A DNA stretch of 64,000 nucleotides, taken from assembly GCF_040640155.1 (NCBI RefSeq), contig NZ_JBFABE010000014.1:62001-126000 (forward strand). Reading direction: 5' to 3'. Source of the DNA: Streptosporangium sp040640155. GTDB taxonomy: Bacteria; Actinomycetota; Actinomycetes; Streptosporangiales; Streptosporangiaceae. The translations under genes and the position numbers were made by a program. This document shows positions 9,466 to 16,520 of the stretch, piece after piece. The notes under the pieces were generated by a model that was not told the DNA's origin, made no database searches, and saw only the letters and a program-made list of their open reading frames with translations. The first letter of the stretch is position 1. Each line of letters opens with the position of its first letter.

Positions 9466-10713
9466 ATGCCGGACGTGGTGGTCATCGGGGCCGGGGTCGT
9501 CGGCGCCGCCTGCGCCTACTACGCCGCCCGTGCCGGACTCGACGTGGTGGTCGTCGACCGCGGACCCGTGGCGGGCGGCACGACCGGGGCCGGTGAGGGC
9601 AACATCCTGGTCTCCGACAAGGAGCCGGGACCCGAGCTGGACCTGGCGCTGCTCTCCAACCGTCTCTGGCGCGACCTGGCCGGGGGCGCGCAAGGAGCCG
9701 GTGCCGGAAGCGGGGGCGGGGCCGGAACGGGGACCGGGGCCGAGACGGGAATCGGAGCCGGGGACCTGCCGGAGGGCGGGTCCCGTCCCGGCGGCGGGTT
9801 CGAGTTCGAGGCCAAGGGCGGCCTGGTGGTCGCCGAGACGGACGAGGTCCTGGAGGCGCTCACCGGCCTGGCCGTCGCGCAGGGCGTCGAGCACGTCCTC
9901 GCCGGTCCCGGAGAGCTGCACGACTACGAGCCCCACCTGGCCAAGGGATTCGCCGGGGGCGTGTTCTACCCGCAGGACGCCCAGGTCCACCCCATGCTGG
10001 CGGCGGCCGGGCTCATCCGGCTGGGCGCCGAACGGTTCGGCCACGGCGCCCTGATGCTGCGTACCGGCGTCACGGTGACCGGTTTCGTCCGCCGGGGCGA
10101 CCGGATCGCCGGCGTCGCCACCGACCAGGGCGAGATCCTCGCCGGGGCCGTGGTCAACGCCGCGGGCACCTGGGGCGGCGAGATCGCCGCCCTGGCCGGG
10201 GTACACGTCCCGATCCTGCCCCGCAGGGGGTTCATCCTGGTCACCGAGCCCCTCGCCGGGCCGCTCGTCCGGCACAAGGTCTACACCGCCGCCTACGTCA
10301 CCGCGGTGGCCAGCGACTCCGCCGGGCTGGAGACCTCCGCCGTGGTGGAGAGCACCCCGTCCGGGCCCGTGCTCATCGGCGCCAGCCGGGAGCGGGTCGG
10401 CTTCGACCGCACGGTCTCGATCCCGGTGCTCGAACGCCTCGCCCGCCAGGCGGTGGAGCTGTTCCCGGCGCTGGCGGACTACCGGGCGATCCGCGCCTAC
10501 TGCGGGTTCCGCCCCTACTGCCCCGACCACCTGCCGGTGATCGGGGAGGATCCCCGGGCGCGAGGTCTCTACCACGCCTGCGGCCACGAGGGCGCGGGCA
10601 TCGGCCTGGCCCCGGCCACCGGCCACCTGATCGCCCGGCTCCTGGCGGGGCTCCGTCCCGAGCTGGATCTCACCCCCTTCCGCCCGGACCGCTTCATCGA
10701 GGAGGCGTCGTGA
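9466..10713 (+). CDS. FAD-dependent D-hydroxyproline dehydrogenase, DAO-type catalytic subunit
   Basis: DadA/D-amino-acid-oxidase-fold flavoprotein, probably oxidising cis-4-hydroxy-D-proline to pyrroline-4-hydroxy-2-carboxylate. The 415-residue protein starts with an FAD-binding GAGVVGAACAYYAARAGLDV and GGTTGAGEGNI, and ends with the family CGFRPYCPDHLPVIGEDP and CGHEGAGIGLAPATG. A Gly/Ala/Thr-rich stretch of about 35 residues (73-108, coded about 9680-9790) interrupts the first domain and looks like an expanded low-complexity insertion. The neighbours are the 2Fe-2S and NAD/FAD subunits expected of the heteromeric LhpB/E/F or HcnABC-type enzyme. Sarcosine or another imino acid remains possible as substrate. 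Confidence 0.82.
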   Translation: MPDVVVIGAGVVGAACAYYAARAGLDVVVVDRGPVAGGTTGAGEGNILVSDKEPGPELDLALLSNRLWRDLAGGAQGAGAGSGGGAGTGTGAETGIGAGDLPEGGSRPGGGFEFEAKGGLVVAETDEVLEALTGLAVAQGVEHVLAGPGELHDYEPHLAKGFAGGVFYPQDAQVHPMLAAAGLIRLGAERFGHGALMLRTGVTVTGFVRRGDRIAGVATDQGEILAGAVVNAAGTWGGEIAALAGVHVPILPRRGFILVTEPLAGPLVRHKVYTAAYVTAVASDSAGLETSAVVESTPSGPVLIGASRERVGFDRTVSIPVLERLARQAVELFPALADYRAIRAYCGFRPYCPDHLPVIGEDPRARGLYHACGHEGAGIGLAPATGHLIARLLAGLRPELDLTPFRPDRFIEEAS

Positions 10714-10859
10714 ACCCCGCCGGAGGTGACCCCGTGAGCGGTGCCCCCTTGAGAGGTGACCTCGTGGGAGGTGTCCCCGTGGGAGGTGTCCCCGTGGGGA
10801 ACGGCGCCGTGGGGAACCGCGCTGTGGGGAACGGCGCTCGCGCCGGGGACGTGCGATGA
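10710..10859 (+). CDS. Possible 49-residue translationally coupled small ORF with elastin-like repeats
   Basis: A GTG at 10710 overlaps the stop of the oxidase gene (GTGA), and its own stop overlaps the next gene's ATG (ATGA at 10856-10859). A strong Shine-Dalgarno, GAGGAGG (10699-10705), sits 4 bases before the GTG, while the next gene has none of its own. The DNA is built of about eight 15-bp units, in phase with codons, giving pentapeptides such as VGGVP, VGGVP, VGNGA, VGNRA and VGNGA. It may be a real peptide, a coupling device that carries ribosomes to the 2Fe-2S gene, or just a repeat-expanded spacer. Confidence 0.35.
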   Translation: MNPAGGDPVSGAPLRGDLVGGVPVGGVPVGNGAVGNRAVGNGARAGDVR

Positions 10860-11245
10860 GGGGGCCGTACGAACTGGTGCGGGCGCGGCCCGAGCCGGAG
10901 TTCGAGATCAGCGTGGACGGCGCCGGTGTCCCGGTGGTCCCCGGCCAGACGATCGGCGCCGCCATGCACGGCGCGGGCATCCGCTCCTGGCGGACCACCC
11001 GGTTCGGCGGGCGCCCGCGCGGGCTGTTCTGCGGCATCGGGGTCTGTTTCGACTGCCTGGTCACGGTGAACGGCGTGCCCTCCCTGCGCGCCTGCCTGAC
11101 CGAGGCCCGCCCCGAGGACCGGGTGACCACCGGCACTGACGCCACCGTCGGCACCGACGCGACCGACGTCACCGATGGCACCGACGACGCCGCCGCCGGT
11201 GACGAGGGGGAGAGCGAAGAGGGAGGGACGGTGGGCGGCCCGTGA
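10856..11245 (+). CDS. [2Fe-2S] subunit of the hydroxyproline dehydrogenase
   Basis: 129-residue plant-ferredoxin-like electron-transfer subunit (Fer2_4 type) of the heteromeric imino-acid dehydrogenase. After an N-terminal beta-grasp half it has the cluster-binding loop CGIGVCFDCLVTVNGVPSLRAC, with the C-x4-C-x2-C-then-C spacing. Residues from about 90 onward are a degenerate acidic tail rich in T/D repeats (GTDAT), coded by a short tandem repeat and outside the usual domain. Its start is ATGA-coupled upstream and its end is GTGA-coupled to the next gene. Confidence 0.85.
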   Translation: MRGPYELVRARPEPEFEISVDGAGVPVVPGQTIGAAMHGAGIRSWRTTRFGGRPRGLFCGIGVCFDCLVTVNGVPSLRACLTEARPEDRVTTGTDATVGTDATDVTDGTDDAAAGDEGESEEGGTVGGP

Positions 11246-12753
11246 CGCGGATCCACGACCTGGCCGTCGTCGGCGCCGGCCCCGCCGGGGTCGCCGGTGC
11301 GCTCACCGCCGCCCTGGCCGGGCTCGACGTGGTCCTGCTCGACGGCGCGGCCAGACCCGGCGGCCAGTACTTCCGGCGCCCCGCCGAGGGGTTCAACGCC
11401 GCCCGGCCCGGCGCGCTGCACACGTCGGGGCACGGCCTCGACGGGTTCACCCGCCGCTGGGAACTGCTCGGCGAACGGGCCGAGGTGCTGCTGCGCCACC
11501 GGGTGTGGGCGGCCGGGCGCACCGGGGGGACGATCACCCTCCACTGCCTGGAGGGGGACCGCGAGGAGCGGCCCCGCACGGTGACCGCGCGCGCCCTGCT
11601 GATCGCCACCGGCGCGTACGACAGGCCGCTGCCCTTCCCCGGCTGGGACCTGCCGGGCGTGCTCACCGCGGGGGCGGCGCAGGCCCTGCTCAAGGGGGAC
11701 CTGGTCCTCGCCGGGCGCAGGATCGTGGTCGCCGGCACCGGCCCGTTCCTGCTCCCGGTCGCCGCCGGCCTGGCGGACGCGGGGGCCCGCGTGCTCGGCG
11801 TGTACGAGGCCAACAGCGGGTTCGGGCTGGCCGCGCACCCGCTGCTCGCGGCGGGCCGGGCGGGGGAGGCCCTGGGGTACGCCGCACGCCTGGCCCGCCA
11901 CCGGATCCCGTACCGCGGGCGCCGCGCGGTGGTCGCCGCGCACGGCCGGGACGCGCTGACCCACGTCACCGTCGCCACCCTGGACGACGGCTGGCGGCCG
12001 GTCGCGACGAGGACCGTCGAGTGCGACACCCTGGCCGTCGGCTACGGCTTCGTCCCCCAGCTCGACCTGCCGGTCCAGCTCGGCTGCGCCACCCGCCGCG
12101 ACCACGACGGCGGCGCGGTCGTCGCGGTGGACGCGGGCATGCGCACCAGCGTGCCCGGCGTGTACGCGGCCGGGGAGAGCACCGGCGTCGGCGGCGCCGC
12201 CCTGGCCGAGGTGGAGGGCCGCCTGGCGGGACGCGCCGCGGCCGCCGACCTGGGCCGCCCCACCGCCCCGGCCGGTCCGGTGTCGCCCGACCCCGCGCTG
12301 ACCCGCCGCAGGGAGCGGCTCGCCGCCTTCGCGCGCGCCCTGCAGGAGGCGTACCCGGTACGGCCCGGCTGGCAGGACTGGCTCCACGACGACACGCTCG
12401 TCTGCCGCTGCGAGGAGGTGCCCCTGTCGGCCGTACGCGAGGCCCAGGCCATGGGCGCCGCCGACGCCCGTTCCGTCAAGCTGCTGGCGCGGCCGGGGAT
12501 GGGCTGGTGCCAGGGCCGGATCTGCGGCTACGCGATCTCCTGCCTGGCCGGTGAGGACCCCGCCCCGGCCCGGCGCCCGATCGCCCACCCGATCCGGCTC
12601 GGCGCCCTGGCGACGCGGGCCGACCCTCACCCGCCCGGCCCCCAGGACGAGCCCGCCCCCCACGGCGAGCCCGGCCTCCACGGGAAGCCCGACCCCCAGG
12701 ACGATCTCGACCCCCACGGCGAGCCCGACCCCCACCGGAAGGACGAATCATGA
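11242..12753 (+). CDS. NAD(P)/FAD oxidoreductase subunit with C-terminal BFD-like [2Fe-2S] domain
   Basis: 503-residue alpha-type subunit (HcnB/LhpF-like) of the hydroxyproline dehydrogenase. It opens with a Rossmann VVGAGPAGVAGALTAALAGL and PGGQYF, followed by an inner ATGAYDRPLPFPGWDLPGV and a second nucleotide fold around VVAGTGPFLLP. Near the C-terminus the cysteines of LVCRCEEV and GMGWCQGRICG form a BFD-type [2Fe-2S] site. The last 40 residues are a Pro/His/Gly/Asp-rich repeat tail that adds nothing recognisable. GTG start overlapping the 2Fe-2S gene; ATGA overlap with the DapA-family gene. Confidence 0.85.
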   Translation: MTRIHDLAVVGAGPAGVAGALTAALAGLDVVLLDGAARPGGQYFRRPAEGFNAARPGALHTSGHGLDGFTRRWELLGERAEVLLRHRVWAAGRTGGTITLHCLEGDREERPRTVTARALLIATGAYDRPLPFPGWDLPGVLTAGAAQALLKGDLVLAGRRIVVAGTGPFLLPVAAGLADAGARVLGVYEANSGFGLAAHPLLAAGRAGEALGYAARLARHRIPYRGRRAVVAAHGRDALTHVTVATLDDGWRPVATRTVECDTLAVGYGFVPQLDLPVQLGCATRRDHDGGAVVAVDAGMRTSVPGVYAAGESTGVGGAALAEVEGRLAGRAAAADLGRPTAPAGPVSPDPALTRRRERLAAFARALQEAYPVRPGWQDWLHDDTLVCRCEEVPLSAVREAQAMGAADARSVKLLARPGMGWCQGRICGYAISCLAGEDPAPARRPIAHPIRLGALATRADPHPPGPQDEPAPHGEPGLHGKPDPQDDLDPHGEPDPHRKDES

Positions 12754-13643
12754 CGACCCGCGTGAAACCCTGGCACGGAGTGACGGTGGCCACCGCGCTG
12801 CCCCTGAACGAGGACCTCTCCGTCGACCTGGACGGCTACGGCGAGCACTGCCGGTGGCTGGTCGACTCCGGTTGCGACGGCGTCGTGCCGAACGGGTCGC
12901 TGGGGGAGTACCAGACGCTGACCCCCGAGGAGCGCGCCTCGGTCGTGGAGACCGCCGTGGCGGCCGTGGGCGGGGACCGGGTGATGCCGGGGGTCGCGGC
13001 GTACGGCTCCCTGGAGGCCCGCCGCTGGGCCGAGCAGGCCGGTGAGGCCGGATGCCGTGCGGTGATGCTGCTCCCGCCGAACGCCTACCGCGCCGACGAG
13101 CGGACCGTGGTGGAGCACTACCGGCACGTGGCCGCGGCGGGCCTGCCGGTGGTGGCCTACAACAACCCCTTCGACACCCGCGTCGACCTCACCCCCCGCC
13201 TGCTGGCCACGCTGTACGGCGAGGGCCTGATCGTCGGGGTCAAGGAGTTCAGCGGCGACGTCCGCCGGATCTACGAGATCGCCGAGCTCGCCCCCGGCCT
13301 GGACGTGCTCGTCGGGGCCGACGACGTGATGCTCGAGCTGGTCACCGCCGGCGCGGTCGGCTGGGTCGCCGGGTACCCCAACGCGCTGCCCGTCTCGACC
13401 GTGGCGCTGTACCGGGCGGCCGCCGAGGGGGACATGGCCACCGCGCTGCCCCTCTACCGCGCGCTGCACCCGCTGCTGCGCTGGGACTCCCGGCCGGTGT
13501 TCGTACAGGCGATCAAGCTCTCCATGGACCTGGCCGGGCGTCGCGGCGGCCCGTGCCGCCCGCCCAGGCTCGCGCTCGTCGGCGAGCAGGAGGCCGCCGT
13601 GCGCGCGGACACCGAGAAGGCGCTGGCCGAGGGCCTGCGATGA
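12750..13643 (+). CDS. DapA-family lyase, probable 1-pyrroline-4-hydroxy-2-carboxylate deaminase
   Basis: 297-residue class I (Schiff-base) aldolase-fold enzyme. It shows the DapA motifs PNGSLGEYQTLTPEER, the tyrosine segment PVVAYNNPF and the lysine segment IVGVKEFSGD. In hydroxyproline operons this family deaminates pyrroline-4-hydroxy-2-carboxylate to alpha-ketoglutarate semialdehyde. The context (dehydrogenase subunits upstream, epimerase downstream) supports that role over dihydrodipicolinate synthesis. Coupled by ATGA on its 5' side. Confidence 0.83.
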   Translation: MTTRVKPWHGVTVATALPLNEDLSVDLDGYGEHCRWLVDSGCDGVVPNGSLGEYQTLTPEERASVVETAVAAVGGDRVMPGVAAYGSLEARRWAEQAGEAGCRAVMLLPPNAYRADERTVVEHYRHVAAAGLPVVAYNNPFDTRVDLTPRLLATLYGEGLIVGVKEFSGDVRRIYEIAELAPGLDVLVGADDVMLELVTAGAVGWVAGYPNALPVSTVALYRAAAEGDMATALPLYRALHPLLRWDSRPVFVQAIKLSMDLAGRRGGPCRPPRLALVGEQEAAVRADTEKALAEGLR

Positions 13644-13723
13644 CCCCGTCCCTCCGCGTCCCCGCCGGACCGGCCCCCGCCAGGTCCGGGACGGGGGCGC
13701 CCTCCCGCGAGGAGCGTCCATGA
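13640..13723 (+). CDS. Possible 27-residue bridging ORF
   Basis: An ATG overlapping the stop of the DapA-family gene (ATGA at 13640-13643) opens a frame that ends exactly at the ATGA of the epimerase (13720-13723), so no untranslated spacer is left. The peptide is Pro/Arg/Ser/Gly-rich with no recognisable domain. The epimerase has its own Shine-Dalgarno (GAGGAGCG) inside this frame, so coupling would be optional here. It may be chance in GC-rich DNA. Confidence 0.2.
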   Translation: MTPSLRVPAGPAPARSGTGAPSREERP

Positions 13724-14721
13724 GAACGAAGAGGGTCTTCCACGCGGTGGACTCCCACACCGAGGGCATGCCCACGCGGGTGATCACCGGAGGGGTGGGG
13801 GTCATCCCGGGCGCGACCATGGCCGAGCGGCGCGAGCACTTCCTGGCGAGGATGGACCACGTCCGGACCCTGCTCATGTACGAGCCGCGCGGCCACTCGG
13901 CGATGAGCGGCGCCATCCTGCAGCCTCCCACCCGGCCCGACGCCGACTACGGGGTGCTCTACATCGAGGTGTCGGGCTGCCTGCCCATGTGCGGGCACGG
14001 CACCATCGGGGTCGCCACCGTCCTCGTCGAGACCGGGATGGTCGAGGTCGTCGAGCCGGTCACCGTCATCCGGCTGGACACCCCCGCCGGGCTGGTGGTC
14101 GCCGAGGTGCGGGTCTGCGACGGCGCCGCCGTCGAGGTGACCATCACCAACGTGCCCTCCTTCAGCGTGGGCCTGGACCGCGTGGTCCGGGTGCCCGGCA
14201 TCGGCGAGGTCGTCTACGACCTCGCCTACGGCGGAAACCACTACGCGATCCTGCCGATCGAGTCCGTGGGCCTGCCGTTCGAGCGCTCGCACAAGCAGGA
14301 GATCCTGGACGCGGGCCTGGCCGTCATGCGGGCGATCAACGAGCAGGACGAGCCCGTCCACCCGCTGGACCCGGCCATCCGGGGCTGCCACCACGTGCAC
14401 CTCACCGCGCCGGGCTCCGACGCCCGGCACTCGAGGCACGCGATGGCGATCCACCCCGGCTGGTTCGACCGCTCGCCGTGCGGCACCGGCACCAGCGCCA
14501 GGATGGCCCAGTTGCACGCCAGGGGGGAGCTTCCGCTGGGGGCCGACTTCGTGAACGAGTCGTTCATCGGCACCCGGTTCGTCGGGCGGCTGGTGGAGGA
14601 GACCCGGGTGGCGGACCTGCCCGCGGTGGTCCCGACCGTCACCGGGCGGGCGTGGATCACCGGCACCGCGCAGTACTTCCTCGACCCCTCCGACCCGTTC
14701 CCGGCCGGTTTCCTGCTCTGA
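13720..14721 (+). CDS. Proline racemase family, probable 4-hydroxyproline 2-epimerase
   Basis: 333-residue cofactor-independent epimerase. Both catalytic cysteines are present: C91 in LPMCGHGTIG and C254 in DRSPCGTGTSARMA. That excludes the trans-3-hydroxyproline dehydratases, which carry Thr in place of the second Cys. It would convert trans-4-hydroxy-L-proline to cis-4-hydroxy-D-proline, the substrate of the upstream dehydrogenase, and complete the operon's logic. A good Shine-Dalgarno (GAGGAGCG) precedes the ATG. The last enzyme of the route, alpha-ketoglutarate semialdehyde dehydrogenase, is not in the window. Confidence 0.9.
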   Translation: MRTKRVFHAVDSHTEGMPTRVITGGVGVIPGATMAERREHFLARMDHVRTLLMYEPRGHSAMSGAILQPPTRPDADYGVLYIEVSGCLPMCGHGTIGVATVLVETGMVEVVEPVTVIRLDTPAGLVVAEVRVCDGAAVEVTITNVPSFSVGLDRVVRVPGIGEVVYDLAYGGNHYAILPIESVGLPFERSHKQEILDAGLAVMRAINEQDEPVHPLDPAIRGCHHVHLTAPGSDARHSRHAMAIHPGWFDRSPCGTGTSARMAQLHARGELPLGADFVNESFIGTRFVGRLVEETRVADLPAVVPTVTGRAWITGTAQYFLDPSDPFPAGFLL

Positions 14722-14820
14722 CCGCCCGCCCGTCCCGCGAGGGGTCCCCGCCCGTCCCCGGACGTCCCCGCCCGCCACCGCCCGCCACCGCCCGCCGTCC
14801 CTGCCCGTCCCCGCCCGCCA
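14722..14820. repeat. Short tandem repeats after the hydroxyproline operon
   Basis: The gap to the SDR gene is made almost entirely of variants of GTCCCCGCCC and CGCCCGCCAC, the latter in two or three successive 10-bp copies near 14769-14798. No gene and no clean terminator hairpin. Confidence 0.5.
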
Positions 14821-14827
14821 CCGGCCG

Positions 14828-15664
14828 TCACCCGGTGATCCTCCCGAGCAGGTCCCTCGTGACACGGTCGAGGCGTGCCGCGGCGGCCGGGTCGAAGTCC
14901 TCACCGGTCAGGGGCAGCGGCCTGCCGCGCGTGTAGGCGGTGACGGGGGGTTCCGGCGCGGCGTCCAGCAGTGCCGCGATCGGCACCGTCGCCTTCGCGG
15001 CCGGCGTCGCGAAGAGCCGGGCGAGCGCCTTGGTGACGGTACGCGCGGGCTGCGGCAGCGGATCGGCCATGCCCGTCCTCACGAAGCCGGGGTTGTAGAG
15101 GACGTAACGCGTGCGGGCGGCCGGATGGCGGGCGGGGAAGGCCGCCCCGAGCAGGTCGTTGCAGCGGGAGGCCTGCATCGCCGCGCGCATCCCCGTGTAG
15201 CCCTCTCGCCACTGCAGGTCGTCCCAGTTGACGCGGCCCGGCAGGCCGCCGGGTCCGGCGATGTTCATCACCACGGGCGCCTCGGCGCGCTCCAGACGGC
15301 CCATCAGGCCGTGGCCGATCACGAAGCGGCTCAGGTAGGCGAGCGCGAAGGTGAACTCCAGCCCGTCCGCGGTCTCCTCGCGCACCGGGCGGAAACGCTG
15401 GGCCCCGAACACCAGCCCGTCCACGGCCCCGGTGGTCGCCGTCACCTCCTCGACCACCCGCAGCATGCCCGCGACGGTGCTCAGGTCGGCCCGGAGGAAC
15501 ACGGCCCTGTCCCCGGCCCCGGACCGGCGTGCCTCGGCGAGGAAGGCGCGCCCCCGGGCCTCCCCGCTGGCCACGGCGATCACGGCGTCCCCGCGCCGCA
15601 GGAGGCGCAGCCCCAGCTCCCTGCCCATGCCGTCCGTACCACCGGTGATCACATATGTGCGCAT
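14828..15664 (-). CDS. Divergent short-chain dehydrogenase/reductase-fold protein
   Basis: 278-residue Rossmann-fold protein with the nucleotide-binding TGGTDGMGRELGLRLLRRGD, a DLSTVAGM segment and the late NPGFVRTGM typical of SDRs. The active site looks altered: by eye the catalytic Ser segment reads MNIAGPGG, and the helix that normally carries YxxSKxAN reads MQASRCND, with Met for Tyr and Arg for Lys. An ordinary dehydrogenase activity is therefore doubtful. The ATG at 15662-15664 has a GGAGGG Shine-Dalgarno; a TTG six codons earlier is less likely. It is divergent from the TetR gene and shares its operators. Confidence 0.78.
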   Translation of the reverse strand: MRTYVITGGTDGMGRELGLRLLRRGDAVIAVASGEARGRAFLAEARRSGAGDRAVFLRADLSTVAGMLRVVEEVTATTGAVDGLVFGAQRFRPVREETADGLEFTFALAYLSRFVIGHGLMGRLERAEAPVVMNIAGPGGLPGRVNWDDLQWREGYTGMRAAMQASRCNDLLGAAFPARHPAARTRYVLYNPGFVRTGMADPLPQPARTVTKALARLFATPAAKATVPIAALLDAAPEPPVTAYTRGRPLPLTGEDFDPAAAARLDRVTRDLLGRITG

Positions 15665-15680
15665 CCCCGAGCCCTCCCGC

Positions 15681-15746
15681 AAGTCATCGGTCGATGACCG
15701 AAAGGGTAGGGCGCTACGGCTCGCTAAGTCAACGTTCGATGACTTA
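15681..15746. promoter_or_regulatory. Two palindromic operators between SDR and TetR genes
   Basis: Site 1 (15681-15700) reads AAGTCATCGGTCGATGACCG. Site 2 (15725-15746) has half-sites TAAGTCA and TGACTTA around an ACGTTCGA core. Both fit AAGTCA-n(C/G)-TGAC dyads, with centres 45 bp apart. Site 1 lies just upstream of the SDR Shine-Dalgarno and site 2 ends 10 bases before the TetR ATG, the usual layout for a TetR repressor controlling itself and a divergent target. Confidence 0.75.
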
Positions 15747-15756
15747 TGATGATTTC

Positions 15757-16323
15757 ATGGAACAACCGAAACGCCGCGACAGGGCCGCCACCCGCGCCGC
15801 GCTGCTCGACGCCGCCCGCCTGCGCTTCGCCCGGCAGGGCTTCGACGGCACGGGTGTACGTGAGATCGCGGCCGACGTGGGCGTCGACCCGGCGCTGGTC
15901 TTCCGCTACTTCGGCTCGAAGGAGCGGCTCCACGAGGAGGCCGTGCGCGTGGAGATCCCGGCCGGCCTCGCGGACGACCCGGCGCGCCCGCTCGCCCACC
16001 TCGCCGACGCGTTGCTGCACGACGTCGTCTTCGCCGACTGGGAGCAGTTCGACGGTGAGCACCCGCTTCTGGTGATGCTGCGCTCCGCGGGACGCCCGGC
16101 CATCCGCGACCAGTTGCGTACGCAGATCTGCGAGGGTTACCTGCCCGGCTTCGCCGAGCGGATGGGCGGTGAGAACCCCGCCCTGCGGGCCGAGCTGGTG
16201 GGCGCGCTGCTGCTCGGCATGGGCGTGATGCGCTCACTCCTCGACAGCCCCGCCCTGCGCGACGCCTCCTTCGAGGAGACGCGCGCGCTGGTCGCGCGGC
16301 TGGTCACCGCCCTGGCCGAATAG
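15757..16323 (+). CDS. TetR/AcrR-family transcriptional regulator
   Basis: 188-residue regulator. The N-terminal helix-turn-helix is AALLDAARLRFARQGFDGTGVREIAADVGVDPALVFRYFGSKERL, read here in overlapping parts: residues about 12-35 and 36-55. The C-terminal half resembles the TetR_C type found with small-molecule-responsive repressors. The start at MEQPKRRDR is chosen because earlier in-frame codons lie inside the operators. Probably autoregulated and controlling the SDR; the ligand is unknown. Confidence 0.88.
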   Translation: MEQPKRRDRAATRAALLDAARLRFARQGFDGTGVREIAADVGVDPALVFRYFGSKERLHEEAVRVEIPAGLADDPARPLAHLADALLHDVVFADWEQFDGEHPLLVMLRSAGRPAIRDQLRTQICEGYLPGFAERMGGENPALRAELVGALLLGMGVMRSLLDSPALRDASFEETRALVARLVTALAE

Positions 16324-16460
16324 ACCGGAACCCGCCGCGCCGGGGCCGGGGCGGGGCCGGGGCGGGCCCTCCCCCCGAACCGCCGAAGAGGTGGTTCGTG
16401 CCGGTCGGGAGGGTTGCGCGGGGAAACGGCCACTTAACGCTAACGGTCTTATTTCGGCCC

Positions 16461-16490
16461 TTGACGTTGTCCTTCACTTGGCCATGCAAT
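16461..16490 (+). promoter_or_regulatory. Candidate promoter of the ABC importer
   Basis: TTGACG (16461-16466) and TGCAAT (16485-16490) with an 18-bp spacer, about 30 bp upstream of the solute-binding-protein ATG, in a locally A/T-richer stretch. A Shine-Dalgarno GAGGAGCGGC precedes the start at 16521. Confidence 0.5.
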
Positions 16491-16520
16491 GTCACACATC
16501 ACCAGATGTGAGGAGCGGCA

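Noticed and set aside
9301..12735. Very long open frame on the minus strand opposite the hydroxyproline operon
   Set aside because: Gly/Arg/Ala/Val-rich low-complexity translation, no domain, exactly antisense to well-supported genes; typical high-G+C shadow.
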